Assembly (NCBI RefSeq): GCF_000620625.1
Contig: NZ_JIAW01000029.1
Coordinates: forward strand, 1-64,000
Reading direction: 5' to 3'
DNA from: Mycobacterium sp. URHB0044
GTDB lineage: Bacteria > Actinomycetota > Actinomycetes > Mycobacteriales > Mycobacteriaceae
Length of the DNA: 64,000 bases
Shown: positions 8,036 through 16,307 of the stretch, piece by piece
How positions within the stretch are numbered: position 1 is the first letter of the stretch
How the letters are laid out: every line of letters begins with the position of its first letter
Notes under the pieces: generated by a model
The model's database searches: none
Told to the model about the DNA's origin: nothing
What the model saw: only the letters and a program-made list of their open reading frames with translations
Made by a program: the position numbers and the translations under genes

Positions 8036-8806
8036 TCAGACTCCTGCCGGCCCGGGGGCGCCATGCATGTACAACGTCTGTCCCGAACAAAAACTCGAGG
8101 CATCCGATGCGAAGAACAGGACGCCGTAACCGATCTCGTCGGGTTCACCGAGCCGGCCCACCCCGTTGGACATGGCGAGCGCGCGTTCGTCGAGGCCGAG
8201 CTTTTCGGCTTCATCCATCAGTGTCGCTGCACGGACGGCCCCACACGCAATGGCGTTCACGCGAACTCCCTTACGCGTCCACGCGGCCGCCATGGAGCCG
8301 GTCATGTTGTTCACCGCCGCTTTCGCCGCCCCATAGGGCGCGGCCAAGGGCATCGCCAACAGACTGGCGCCCGATGAGATGTTGACGATCGCACCCTTGC
8401 CCTGTTCGAGCATGGGGACCGATGCGGCCCTTGACAAATGCCAGACACTGCCCAGGTTGAGAGCCAACACCTGGTCGAACTCGTCCTCGGTCCACCCCTT
8501 TATTGGCTTGGTCTGCGCCCCGCCCGCGTTGTTCACCAGAATGTCCACCCGACCGAATTCCTCGAGTGTGGTGTCGATCAACTGCTGGCATGCCTGTGCG
8601 CTGGTGACGTCGGTCGACACCGCCACCGCCCGACGCCCGAGCGTCATCACCTCATTGGCGGTGGACTTCAGCGGGTCGGGCCTGCGGCCGGCAAGCACGA
8701 TGTCGGCACCGTACTCGGCCAGGACGAGAGCCGCGCCGCGCCCGATGCCCGTGCCGCCGCCGGTAATGACGGCGACACGGCCCTGCAGTGAGAACCGACT
8801 GGTCAT
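8036..8806 (-). CDS. SDR-family oxidoreductase
   Basis: 256 residues. Motifs in order: TGGGTGIGRGAALVLAEYGA near residue 13, cofactor Arg pair in LAGRRPD, NNAGGAQ near residue 93, ISSGASL (Ser) and PYGAAKAAVNN (Tyr/Lys), then GRLGEPDEIGYGVLFFASDAS and a C-terminal SGQTLYMHGAPGPAGV. The Arg residues after the second strand suggest NADP(H). A clear AAGGGAG ribosome site fixes the ATG. Operator site 4 lies about 53 bp upstream. It is separate from the P450 gene, which is transcribed in the opposite direction, so the two share a divergent control region. Confidence 0.88.
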   Translation of the reverse strand: MTSRFSLQGRVAVITGGGTGIGRGAALVLAEYGADIVLAGRRPDPLKSTANEVMTLGRRAVAVSTDVTSAQACQQLIDTTLEEFGRVDILVNNAGGAQTKPIKGWTEDEFDQVLALNLGSVWHLSRAASVPMLEQGKGAIVNISSGASLLAMPLAAPYGAAKAAVNNMTGSMAAAWTRKGVRVNAIACGAVRAATLMDEAEKLGLDERALAMSNGVGRLGEPDEIGYGVLFFASDASSFCSGQTLYMHGAPGPAGV

Positions 8807-8858
8807 TGCGCTCCCTTGGTTCGTTCGGGGGGGGCCGTCCGTGGCTCTCCGCGAAGGT

Positions 8859-8874
8859 TGTACGAGCGTATAGC
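8859..8874. promoter_or_regulatory. Palindromic operator, site 4 (TTGTAC-N4-GTATAG)
   Basis: TTGTACGAGCGTATAG, one mismatch from the consensus. It is flanked so that GTTG on the left mirrors CAAC on the right. Upstream of the leftward SDR that starts at 8806. Confidence 0.7.
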
Positions 8875-8923
8875 AACGGCTACGTTTCGCGGAGCTGGCG
8901 CGGTTGCCGAGGCTCACCGACTC

Positions 8924-8939
8924 CTATACGGTCGTACAG
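8924..8939. promoter_or_regulatory. Palindromic operator, site 5 (CTATAC-N4-GTACAG)
   Basis: CTATACGGTCGTACAG, an exact consensus match, 45 bp upstream of the P450 start. Sites 4 and 5 occupy the same divergent spacer, 65 bp centre to centre, roughly six helical turns. Confidence 0.75.
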
Positions 8940-8983
8940 CACACGTGTCATACGGGTGAGTTACAGCTGCCGAGGAGTCGACG

Positions 8984-10171
8984 TTGAGCGATCTTTATTA
9001 CGACCCATGGGACTTCGACATCGACCTCGATCCCTACCCGACCTACCGCCGACTGCGCGACGAGCGCCCGGTCTACTACAACGAGAAGCATGACTTCTGG
9101 GGCGTGAGCCGGTACTCCGACGTTGACGCAGCGCTGAAGGACACGGCGCGACTCAGCTCCGCCAAGGGCGACATCCTGGAAGTCGTGATGGCCGACCCGG
9201 TGATGCCCCCGGGGATCTTCATCAACGAGGACCCGCCGCTGCACACGATCCACCGGGCCATCGTGTCGCGAGCCTTCACGCCAAAGAAGATGCGGGCCAT
9301 CGAGGACAAGATCCGCGCGTTTTGCGTGGCATGCCTCGATCCGCTCGTCGGCGGAGATCGCTTCGACTTCGTCGAGGACCTCGGCGCCGAACTGCCCATG
9401 CGCACGATCGGCATGCTTGCCGGGATCCCCGACGCAGAACAACCGGCGGTCCGTGAGCACGCCAACCAGGTGCTGCGCAATGAGCAGGGTAAGCCGATGG
9501 AGATCAAGAAGGACCGCTACTTCACCGGCGAGATGTTCGGCGAGTACGTCGAATGGCGCGAGAAGAACCCCTCCGACGACCTCATCACCGAACTGCTCAA
9601 CGTGGAGTTCGAGGACGAGACCGGAACCACCCGCAAACTGACGAAGCAGGAACTCATCGTGTTCCTAGCCGTCGTCGCGGGTGCCGGAGTCGAGACGACC
9701 GGACGACTCTTTGGCTGGATGGGCAAGGTCTTGGCCGAGCATCCGGACCAGCGCAAGGAGTTGGCGGAGGACCCCAAGTCGATTCCGATGGCCATCGAGG
9801 AGCTTCTCCGCTACGAGCCGCCAGGGCCGCACGTCGCCCGTTACGTCGCCACCGACGACGTCACCTTTCAAGATCAGGTCCTCCCGGCCGGCAGTCCCTT
9901 GTTGATCATGCTGGCGTCCGCCAACCGCGACGAGCGTCACTTCGAACATCCGGACAGGTTCGACATCCATCGGAAGCCCGGTGGGCACTTGACGTTTGGC
10001 CGCGGCGCCCACTTCTGCGTCGGCTCCCCGTTGGCGCGTCTGGAGGGCCGGGTGGCGCTCGAAGAGGTGCTCAAGCGGTGGCCCGAGTGGGACATCGACA
10101 TGGCGGGCGCAACACGGTCGCGCACCTCGACGGTGCGCGGCTGGGACACCATGCCGGCGATCGTTTCCTGA
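8984..10171 (+). CDS. Cytochrome P450
   Basis: 395 residues, a soluble bacterial class I P450. The I-helix oxygen-binding motif is AGAGVETTGRL (about residue 230), the ExxR motif is in EELLRYEPP (about 270), and the heme loop is FGRGAHFCVGSPLARLE with C345 as the proximal ligand. The TTG start is supported by GAGGAG six bases upstream. Substrate unknown; the surrounding SDRs and SnoaL-like protein suggest hydroxylation in the breakdown of a cyclic or terpenoid compound. There is no ferredoxin gene next to it, so electron partners must come from elsewhere (a ferredoxin and a reductase fusion are encoded at 34.8 and 29.3 kb). Confidence 0.95.
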   Translation: MSDLYYDPWDFDIDLDPYPTYRRLRDERPVYYNEKHDFWGVSRYSDVDAALKDTARLSSAKGDILEVVMADPVMPPGIFINEDPPLHTIHRAIVSRAFTPKKMRAIEDKIRAFCVACLDPLVGGDRFDFVEDLGAELPMRTIGMLAGIPDAEQPAVREHANQVLRNEQGKPMEIKKDRYFTGEMFGEYVEWREKNPSDDLITELLNVEFEDETGTTRKLTKQELIVFLAVVAGAGVETTGRLFGWMGKVLAEHPDQRKELAEDPKSIPMAIEELLRYEPPGPHVARYVATDDVTFQDQVLPAGSPLLIMLASANRDERHFEHPDRFDIHRKPGGHLTFGRGAHFCVGSPLARLEGRVALEEVLKRWPEWDIDMAGATRSRTSTVRGWDTMPAIVS

Positions 10172-10190
10172 TATAGACACTGCGGCAACG

Positions 10191-10289
10191 CAAGTCGCGG
10201 TGATCACCGGCGCTGCCCGAGGGCAGCGCCATGTCGGGCAACCCCTCGTCGACCTTCAGCGCGATGACGGCCACTGTACGGTCGCATAG
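10191..10289 (+). pseudogene. Remnant of an SDR gene N-terminus
   Basis: The plus strand encodes VAVITGAARGQR, the diagnostic cofactor-binding start of mycofactocin-type SDRs, but continues only to HVGQPLVDLQRDDGH and then a stop. No catalytic region follows. It has no start codon of its own and trails the P450 stop. The best reading is an SDR gene that was almost entirely deleted, leaving about ten recognisable codons and an operator copy inside the same debris. Confidence 0.45.
10274..10289. promoter_or_regulatory. Palindromic operator, site 6, orphaned (CTGTAC-N4-GCATAG)
   Basis: CTGTACGGTCGCATAG, one mismatch in the right half. It sits between the convergent 3' ends of the P450 and CMD-like genes, where no promoter is expected, next to the SDR remnant. 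Probably a leftover control site from the deleted gene. Confidence 0.55.
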
Positions 10290-10302
10290 TAGGGGATGAC
10301 AG

Positions 10303-10932
10303 TCACTCTGCCGACCGGACTGGCCGATCGGGCAGCGGCGGAACGTCACTCGTATCCACCCCGGCTTCGACCTGGAGATCCCAGCTGTTGAACGCCATCG
10401 CCAGACATGTGTACGCGCCGACGATGAAGGGCAGCTCGACGAGTTGAGCTTCGTTGAGTTGGCTGCGCAAGCGGGCCCAGGTGTCATCGTCGATGCGGTA
10501 GTTTTCGAGCAACTGATCGGTCGCCGACACGAGGTCGCGCTCCAGCGGCGACCACGCGTCCGAGTCGCCACGAACAACCGCTGCAACGTCGCCGGCATCT
10601 ACTCCGTAGCTCTTTGCCAGACGGACGTGGTGCACCCATTCGTACTGCGATCTCGTACGCCAGGCCACGCGCAGCAGCATGAGTTCCCGCTCGCGATGGC
10701 CGATGGCGGGCTGGCGCAGCAGAACGTTGCCGAATCGATTGAACGACCCCGCGAGCGCGGGATGGTGAAGCATCGTTGCGAGGACGTTCGGTGCTAGCCC
10801 CTTCGTCCGGAAGGCATCGACCGCAGCCGCGGGGAAGGCTTCGCGGATCGCCGCGACGGCCACGTCGTCCCACTGCTCGGCCGGAATCGGCTGCAGCCGT
10901 GGGATGCCCCGCGGCTCGTCTTCTTCGGTCAT
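10303..10932 (-). CDS. Carboxymuconolactone decarboxylase (CMD/AhpD-fold) family protein
   Basis: About 209 residues. The CMD fold is recognisable from LAPNVLATMLHHPALAGSF (about 45-65), RERELMLLRVAWRTRSQYEW (about 80-100) and VHHVRLAKSYGVDAGDV. The C-x-x-C pair of peroxidase-type AhpD is absent (Y-E-W-V-H-H occupies its place), so a lactone decarboxylase or accessory role is likelier than thiol peroxidase. No ribosome site precedes the ATG at 10932, and an upstream ATG at 10947 lies inside operator site 7, so translation may be leaderless. Paired divergently with an SDR gene. Confidence 0.82.
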   Translation of the reverse strand: MTEEDEPRGIPRLQPIPAEQWDDVAVAAIREAFPAAAVDAFRTKGLAPNVLATMLHHPALAGSFNRFGNVLLRQPAIGHRERELMLLRVAWRTRSQYEWVHHVRLAKSYGVDAGDVAAVVRGDSDAWSPLERDLVSATDQLLENYRIDDDTWARLRSQLNEAQLVELPFIVGAYTCLAMAFNSWDLQVEAGVDTSDVPPLPDRPVRSAE

Positions 10933-10939
10933 CAGTCGA

Positions 10940-10955
10940 CTGTACATACGTACAG
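10940..10955. promoter_or_regulatory. Palindromic operator, site 7 (CTGTAC-N4-GTACAG)
   Basis: CTGTACATACGTACAG, fully symmetric outer hexamers. It fills most of the 44-bp spacer between the divergent CMD-like and SDR genes, so binding there would block both promoters. Confidence 0.78.
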
Positions 10956-10976
10956 CACCGGTGTTACGTTCAGGCC

Positions 10977-11789
10977 ATGACCCTAGCCCCGGAATCTGCC
11001 GGCACCGCCGTTGGCCGCGATCGGCTGCCTGGCCGCAAGGTCGTCGTCGTCGGCGCAGGAAGCCGCCCCTCCCCGGATCCGGAGGTGACGGTCGGCAACG
11101 GCCGCGCCATCGCCGTCCTGTGCGCTCGCGAAGGCGCGAGTGTGGCGTGCGTCGACGTGAACGAAGAGGCGGCCAGATTCACCGCCGATCTGTGCACGCG
11201 GGAGGGAGCCCTCGCAGTACCCATCGTCGCCGACGTCCGCGATGCCGCGGCCTGCGAACGTCTGGTTCGCGAAGCGCACAATGGACTTGGCGGCCTTGAC
11301 GGCGTCGTGGCCAACGTGGGGTTCGGCGAAGGCAAGGGACTCGAGGGCACGACACCTGAGTTGTGGGACGACATCTTCGCCGTGAACGTACGGTCGCACT
11401 TCCTCGTCGCAAGAGCCGCGATGCCATTGCTCGAAGAAGATGGCGCCTTCGTGTTCATCGGGTCGGCAGCCGGACTGAAGGCCGGGACTCGCTTCCCCGC
11501 GTACGACTCCTCGAAGGCCGCATTGTTCGGGCTCACTCGGCACGTCGCGCTCGAAGGTGCGCCGCGACGGATCCGGTCGAACTACGTGATACCCGGCCCC
11601 GTCGACACACCGCTTGGCCGCGTGGGTGATGCAACCGTCACGGGACGAACGAAGATCCGATGGCCGCTGGGTCGTCAAGCCACCGCGTGGGATATCGCCT
11701 ATGCGACGGTATTCGTGCTGAGTGCCGAATCCGCGTACATCACCGCGCAGTCACTGGTCGTGGACGGCGGCATCACGCAATTCGGTTGA
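10977..11789 (+). CDS. SDR-family oxidoreductase
   Basis: 270 residues. The cofactor loop is unusual: VVVVGAGSRPSPDPEVTVGNGRAIA replaces the standard TGxxxGIG, with an insertion before the helix; the same loop shape occurs in some actinobacterial SDRs. The remaining motifs are NVGFGEG in place of NNAG, FIGSAAGL (Ser) and AYDSSKAALFGL (Tyr/Lys), ending SLVVDGGITQFG. It diverges from the CMD-like gene and is probably controlled by operator site 7. A hairpin follows its stop codon. Confidence 0.85.
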   Translation: MTLAPESAGTAVGRDRLPGRKVVVVGAGSRPSPDPEVTVGNGRAIAVLCAREGASVACVDVNEEAARFTADLCTREGALAVPIVADVRDAAACERLVREAHNGLGGLDGVVANVGFGEGKGLEGTTPELWDDIFAVNVRSHFLVARAAMPLLEEDGAFVFIGSAAGLKAGTRFPAYDSSKAALFGLTRHVALEGAPRRIRSNYVIPGPVDTPLGRVGDATVTGRTKIRWPLGRQATAWDIAYATVFVLSAESAYITAQSLVVDGGITQFG

Positions 11790-11831
11790 CGGTCGCGTGC
11801 GGCTGCTCCCACAGGTGCGCTAGGCCGTGGT

Positions 11832-11854
11832 GATGCCGCCACGTCGGCGGCATC
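11832..11854 (+). terminator. Hairpin after the SDR gene
   Basis: GATGCCGCC and GGCGGCATC form perfect 9-bp arms around acgtc, 43 bp after the SDR stop. There is no U-tract, which is usual for mycobacterial terminators. It marks the right edge of the catabolic island. Confidence 0.5.
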
Positions 11855-11936
11855 CGATGGTCGCTGGCTGGGAATTGAACACGCGGGCGGGCACTGTTGG
11901 CATCGGGGACACCAAACATGGTTATCTCGAGAAGCC

Positions 11937-13718
11937 ATGACTCGACGTTTCGTGATGCTCGTTATGACCTGTGCGCTCGTTCTCGGCTCGACCAGCTGTT
12001 CGCTGTTCTCCAGCAGCGGACCCGAGGACGCCTTCCACGCCTTCGCCGACGCACTGCACCGCCGCGACGCCAATGCCGCCGGTGCCAGCACCGACGACCC
12101 CGCCGCAGCGACCGCGGCGATCACCTCGATGCTCGACGGCATGGGCAAGGACGCGGCGGTGACCGTCGCGGTCGGCGAATCGAACGACGACAACCCCACC
12201 GCCAAGCTGAGCTACGCGTGGTCGCTGGGCGCCGAGCGCACCTTCGACTACGACGCCACGGCGACCGCCGAAAAGACCGGAGACGACTGGCGCATCAAGT
12301 GGTCCCCCACCGTGCTGCACCCGAAGCTGCGTCCCGGCTTGAGCTTTCAGTTCAGCGACGACAAGAACTTCCTCACCCCCGTCGTCGACCGGGACGGCCA
12401 GCCGCTGCTGTCCTGGCAGACCGTCGGCGTCGTCACGCTCGCCAGGGACCACCTCGACTCCGCCGCTCCGCTGGCCTCGGTGCTGCAGCGGTTCGACGAG
12501 ACCACCACCGCAACCAGCATCACCGACCAGTTCAACGCCACGCAGGACGCCACCGTCACGGTGATCAAGCTGCGCGAGTCCGACTTGGACCAGGTGGCCG
12601 ATCAACTCGCGCAGATCCCCGGCGTCGCGGTGGCCAAACAGGGCGAGCTGCTCACCGCGAATCCCGACCTGTCCTCACCAGCCATCGACGGCCTGCAGGC
12701 GTTGTGGCAGAAGGCAATCGACTCGACCGCAGGATGGTCGGTGCAGCTCGTCGACGACAAGGGCGCGCCGACCGACGAGTTGACCTCGACGCCGCCACGC
12801 GACACCCCGCCGATCCGCACGACGCTCGACACCCGGCTGCAGCTCCTCGCGCAGCAGGCCGTCGCATCGGATCCCCGGCCGACGGTGCTGGTCGCCATCT
12901 CCCCGACCACCGGAGGCATCCTGGCCGCAGCGCAGAACGGGGCGGCCAACGCGCAGGGGCCGATCGCGTTCACCGGCGTCTACCCGCCGGGGTCGACGTT
13001 CAAGACCATCACCACCGCCGCGGCGCTGCAGGCCGGACTGGCGACGCCGGACACCCCCGAGGCGTGCCCGGGCCGGGTCACCGTCGAGAACCGCACCATC
13101 CCCAACGACGACGAATTCGACCTGGGCACAGTGCCATTGACGTCCGCGTTCTCGCATTCCTGCAACACCACGATGGCGGTCCTTGCCGACCGCCTGCCCG
13201 CCGACGCGCTGCCCAAGATGGCACGGCTGTTCGGCATCGGCGTCGACTACGTCATTCCCGGCATCACCACGGTGACCGGACGCGTGCCCGACGCCGACAC
13301 CCCGGCGCAACGGGTCGAGAACGGCATCGGCCAGGGCACGGTGACCGTCAGCCCGTTCGGGCTCGCAGTAGCCGAGGCCAGCCTGGGGCACGGGTCGACG
13401 ATTACGCCGACCTTGGTGGTCGACGAGAAGACGACGGCCGACACGCCGTCCGCTCAGATTCCGCCCGCGATCGTCGACAGCTTGCGCGCGATGATGCGCC
13501 AGACGGTGACGGAGGGTACCGCGACCGAGTTGCGTGACATCGACGGTCTCGGCGGCAAGACCGGGACGGCCGAATTCGGCGACAACACCCATTCGCACGG
13601 CTGGTTCGCCGGCATCGCCGGAGACATCGCCTTCGCCACGCTCGTGGTCGGCGGCGACACGTCGGCCCCGGCGGTGCAGGTGTCCGGCAACTTCCTGCGC
13701 CCAGCCCTGGCGGGGTGA
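11937..13718 (+). CDS. Penicillin-binding lipoprotein (PBP-lipo type, Rv2864c-like)
   Basis: 593 residues; a class B transpeptidase that cross-links peptidoglycan outside the membrane. The signal peptide ends in a lipobox (LGSTSC, Cys21). An NTF2-like MecA N-terminal domain follows (about 30-150), then a dimerisation region and the transpeptidase domain. The active-site motifs are S353-T-F-K, S408-C-N and K541-T-G-T. The N-terminal NTF2 domain and overall length match mycobacterial PBP-lipo. It is transcribed in the same direction as the membrane protein that follows, after a gap of about 120 bp. Confidence 0.93.
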   Translation: MTRRFVMLVMTCALVLGSTSCSLFSSSGPEDAFHAFADALHRRDANAAGASTDDPAAATAAITSMLDGMGKDAAVTVAVGESNDDNPTAKLSYAWSLGAERTFDYDATATAEKTGDDWRIKWSPTVLHPKLRPGLSFQFSDDKNFLTPVVDRDGQPLLSWQTVGVVTLARDHLDSAAPLASVLQRFDETTTATSITDQFNATQDATVTVIKLRESDLDQVADQLAQIPGVAVAKQGELLTANPDLSSPAIDGLQALWQKAIDSTAGWSVQLVDDKGAPTDELTSTPPRDTPPIRTTLDTRLQLLAQQAVASDPRPTVLVAISPTTGGILAAAQNGAANAQGPIAFTGVYPPGSTFKTITTAAALQAGLATPDTPEACPGRVTVENRTIPNDDEFDLGTVPLTSAFSHSCNTTMAVLADRLPADALPKMARLFGIGVDYVIPGITTVTGRVPDADTPAQRVENGIGQGTVTVSPFGLAVAEASLGHGSTITPTLVVDEKTTADTPSAQIPPAIVDSLRAMMRQTVTEGTATELRDIDGLGGKTGTAEFGDNTHSHGWFAGIAGDIAFATLVVGGDTSAPAVQVSGNFLRPALAG

Positions 13719-13839
13719 CGCTCCGCCGGGGCGGCGCGTTCCGCCAAACCCCGGACTTGGCACCGTCGGCCGGCATGTGCGGATAGGTTGTCCGCGAGCC
13801 GTCACGCAGACGCGGCGCCGATCCGGAGATCCTTGGCAC

Positions 13840-16206
13840 ATGCGAGTCGACGGGCGTGAAATCGCCGTTTCGGGCAGCTTGCTGCAACCACTGACCCGCC
13901 GGACCAACGACATCCTGCGGCTCGTCTTCGCGACCGTGCTCCTCGCGGCCGTGATCACGAGTTCGTTGATCACCCGCAACGACTGGGTGGCGCTGGAGAG
14001 GTCGATCTCCGACATCGTCGGAATCCTCACGCCCACGCAGTCGAACGTGGTGTACCTGGTGTACGGCATCGTGATCCTCGCGCTGCCGTTCACCATCCTG
14101 ATCGGCCTGATCGTCAGCAGGCAATGGAAGTTGCTCGGCGCGTACACGGCCGCCGGGCTCATCGCCGTGCTGGCGCTGTCGATCAGGAGCAACGGATTCG
14201 CCGCGCCCCGCTGGCACTTCGACCTGTCCGAACGGCTCAACACCGTACTGTCGCAGTTCCTCGACGATCCCCGGTGGATCGCGATGCTGGCGGCAGTCCT
14301 CACGGTATCGGGACCCTGGCTGCCGGCACGCTGGCGACGTTGGTGGTGGACGCTGCTGCTCGCGTTCGTGCCGATACACCTCTTCGTCAGTGCGGTGGTT
14401 CCCGCCCGCTCGCTGCTCGGACTCGCGGTGGGCTGGTTCGTCGGCGGCCTGGTCGTGCTCGTGGTCGGCACGCCTGCGCTGGAAGTGCCGCTCGCAGGCG
14501 CCGTTCGGGCACTCGACCGGCGGGCAGTCGTCGTGTCGGGGATGACGGTGGTGCGGCCCTCCGGACCCGGTCCGCTGATCCTCTCGGCGGACACCGACGA
14601 CGCCTCGCCGCCCCTCGTCGTCGAGATGTACGGCCCGAACCAACGCAGCGGTGGGGCACTGCGGCAACTCTGGCGGAAATTGTCACTGCGCAACGACGAG
14701 AGCGCGCCGCTCCAGACGTCCATGCGCCGCGCCGTCGAGCATCGGGCACTGATGACGATCGCCGTCGGCGACATCGGCGTGGCCAACACCGCCACGGTCG
14801 GCGTTGCCGCGCTCGACCGCGGCTGGATGTTGTACGCGCATACTCCCGCCCGCGGCGCCGAGATTGCGTCGGCAGCCCCGGTCTCCGAGGTGTGGCAGTC
14901 GCTTCGCGTCCTGCACGATCGGGTGATCTCGCACGGTGATCTGCGCGCCAGGGAGATCACCGTCGACGACGGCAAGGTGCTGTTCGGCGGCTTCGACAAC
15001 GCCGAGTACGGCGCTACCGACGTCCAACTGCAGGGCGACGTCGCCCAGCTGCTGGTGACGACGAGCGCGCTGTACGGTGCGCAGTCGGCCGTGGCCGCGG
15101 CCATCGACGCGTTCGGCAAGGACGCCGTACTCGTCGCGTCCCGGAGACTCACCAAATCTGCGGTGCCCCAACGGGTCCGGGAGTCGGTCACTGACGCCAA
15201 GACCGTGATGTCGGAGCTGCGCGACGAGGTGAAGCGCCAGACCGGTGCCGATCAGATCAAGGCCGAAACGATCACCCGGTTCACTCGCTACCAGGTCATC
15301 CAGCTCGTGCTGCTGGTCGCGCTGGTCTACGTCGCCTATCCGTTCATCAGCACCGTGCCGGCGTTCTTCGCCGAACTGCGGACCGCGAACTGGTGGTGGG
15401 CCCTGCTCGGCCTGCTGGTGTCGGCGCTGACGTATGTCGGTGCGGCTGCGGCGCTCTGGGCGTGCGCGTCGGAGTCCGTGAACTTCCGGAACCTCGCCAT
15501 CATGCAGGTGGCGAACACCTTCGCCGCCACCACCACCCCGGCGGGTGTCGGCGGCCTCGCGTTGAGCACGCGGTTTCTGCAGAAGTCCGGCCTCGGTGCA
15601 CTGCGCGCCACCGCGGCGGTGGCGTTGCAACAGACGGTGCAGGTGATCACGCACGTCGCGTTGCTCGTCTTCTTCAGTACGGTGGCGGGTGCGTCGGCCA
15701 ACCTGTCGCACTTCGTGCCGTCGACGACCGTCCTGTATCTGTTGGCGGGTGCGGCACTCGGGGTGGTCGGCACGTTCATGTTCGTGCCGAAGGCCCGCAA
15801 ATGGCTGGCCACCGCCGTACGTCCACGCCTGAACGAGGTGGTCACCGATCTCGTCGAATTGGCCCGCGAACCAAAACGGCTGGGACTCATCGTGCTTGGT
15901 TGCGGTGCGACGACTCTCGGTGCGGCGCTGGCATTGTGGGCCAGCATCGAGGCGTTCGGCGGCGATACGTCTTTCGTCACCGTCACCGTCGTCACGATGA
16001 TCGGCGGAACGCTCGCGTCGGCGGCGCCCACTCCCGGCGGCGTCGGCGCGGTGGAAGCGGCGTTGATCGGTGGGCTCGCGGCCTTCGGGCTGCCTGCCGC
16101 GATCGCCGTGCCGTCGGTGCTGCTGTACCGCGTGCTGACGTGCTGGCTGCCCGTGTTCGTCGGCTGGCCGGTGATGCGCTGGCTGACGGCCAAGGACATG
16201 ATCTAG
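13840..16206 (+). CDS. Large membrane protein: N-terminal helices, kinase-like middle, YbhN/LPG-synthase-type transmembrane domain
   Basis: 788 residues. Residues about 25-220 hold six or so hydrophobic helices. A soluble stretch (about 225-480) contains HGDLRAREITVDDGKVLFGG then FDNAEYG, which resembles the catalytic and metal loops of kinase folds but has Arg/Glu where the catalytic loop Asn is expected. Residues about 480-788 are a YbhN/UPF0104 domain with the motifs TPAGVGGLALSTRFL and PTPGGVGAVEAAL, as in MprF-type flippases. No aminoacyl transferase domain is present. The role is probably membrane or envelope lipid handling. The ATG is chosen as the first residue of recognisable sequence; a GGAG lies 11 bases upstream, which is long. 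Confidence 0.8.
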   Translation: MRVDGREIAVSGSLLQPLTRRTNDILRLVFATVLLAAVITSSLITRNDWVALERSISDIVGILTPTQSNVVYLVYGIVILALPFTILIGLIVSRQWKLLGAYTAAGLIAVLALSIRSNGFAAPRWHFDLSERLNTVLSQFLDDPRWIAMLAAVLTVSGPWLPARWRRWWWTLLLAFVPIHLFVSAVVPARSLLGLAVGWFVGGLVVLVVGTPALEVPLAGAVRALDRRAVVVSGMTVVRPSGPGPLILSADTDDASPPLVVEMYGPNQRSGGALRQLWRKLSLRNDESAPLQTSMRRAVEHRALMTIAVGDIGVANTATVGVAALDRGWMLYAHTPARGAEIASAAPVSEVWQSLRVLHDRVISHGDLRAREITVDDGKVLFGGFDNAEYGATDVQLQGDVAQLLVTTSALYGAQSAVAAAIDAFGKDAVLVASRRLTKSAVPQRVRESVTDAKTVMSELRDEVKRQTGADQIKAETITRFTRYQVIQLVLLVALVYVAYPFISTVPAFFAELRTANWWWALLGLLVSALTYVGAAAALWACASESVNFRNLAIMQVANTFAATTTPAGVGGLALSTRFLQKSGLGALRATAAVALQQTVQVITHVALLVFFSTVAGASANLSHFVPSTTVLYLLAGAALGVVGTFMFVPKARKWLATAVRPRLNEVVTDLVELAREPKRLGLIVLGCGATTLGAALALWASIEAFGGDTSFVTVTVVTMIGGTLASAAPTPGGVGAVEAALIGGLAAFGLPAAIAVPSVLLYRVLTCWLPVFVGWPVMRWLTAKDMI

Positions 16207-16228
16207 CGCCTCCCCCATTCCTTCTCAC

Positions 16229-16284
16229 CGAGACTGCTAGGAGATCGCGATCCGGCGCAAAATTGCGATCTCCCAGCAGTTTCG
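16229..16284. terminator. Intergenic hairpin element, copy 1
   Basis: Inverted arms of 20 bp (16229-16248 and 16265-16284, 18 of 20 paired) surround a 16-bp loop starting gatccggcgc. It lies between two convergent genes and would act as a bidirectional terminator. The same element recurs at 17431-17486. Confidence 0.65.
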
Positions 16285-16307
16285 AGGGAAAGGGGTAGCG
16301 CCGGCGC

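Noticed and set aside
12675..15200. An 841-residue open frame on the minus strand
   Set aside because: It is antisense to the PBP and the large membrane protein, has an Arg/Ser/Thr-rich translation with no motif, and results from high third-position GC on the coding strand.
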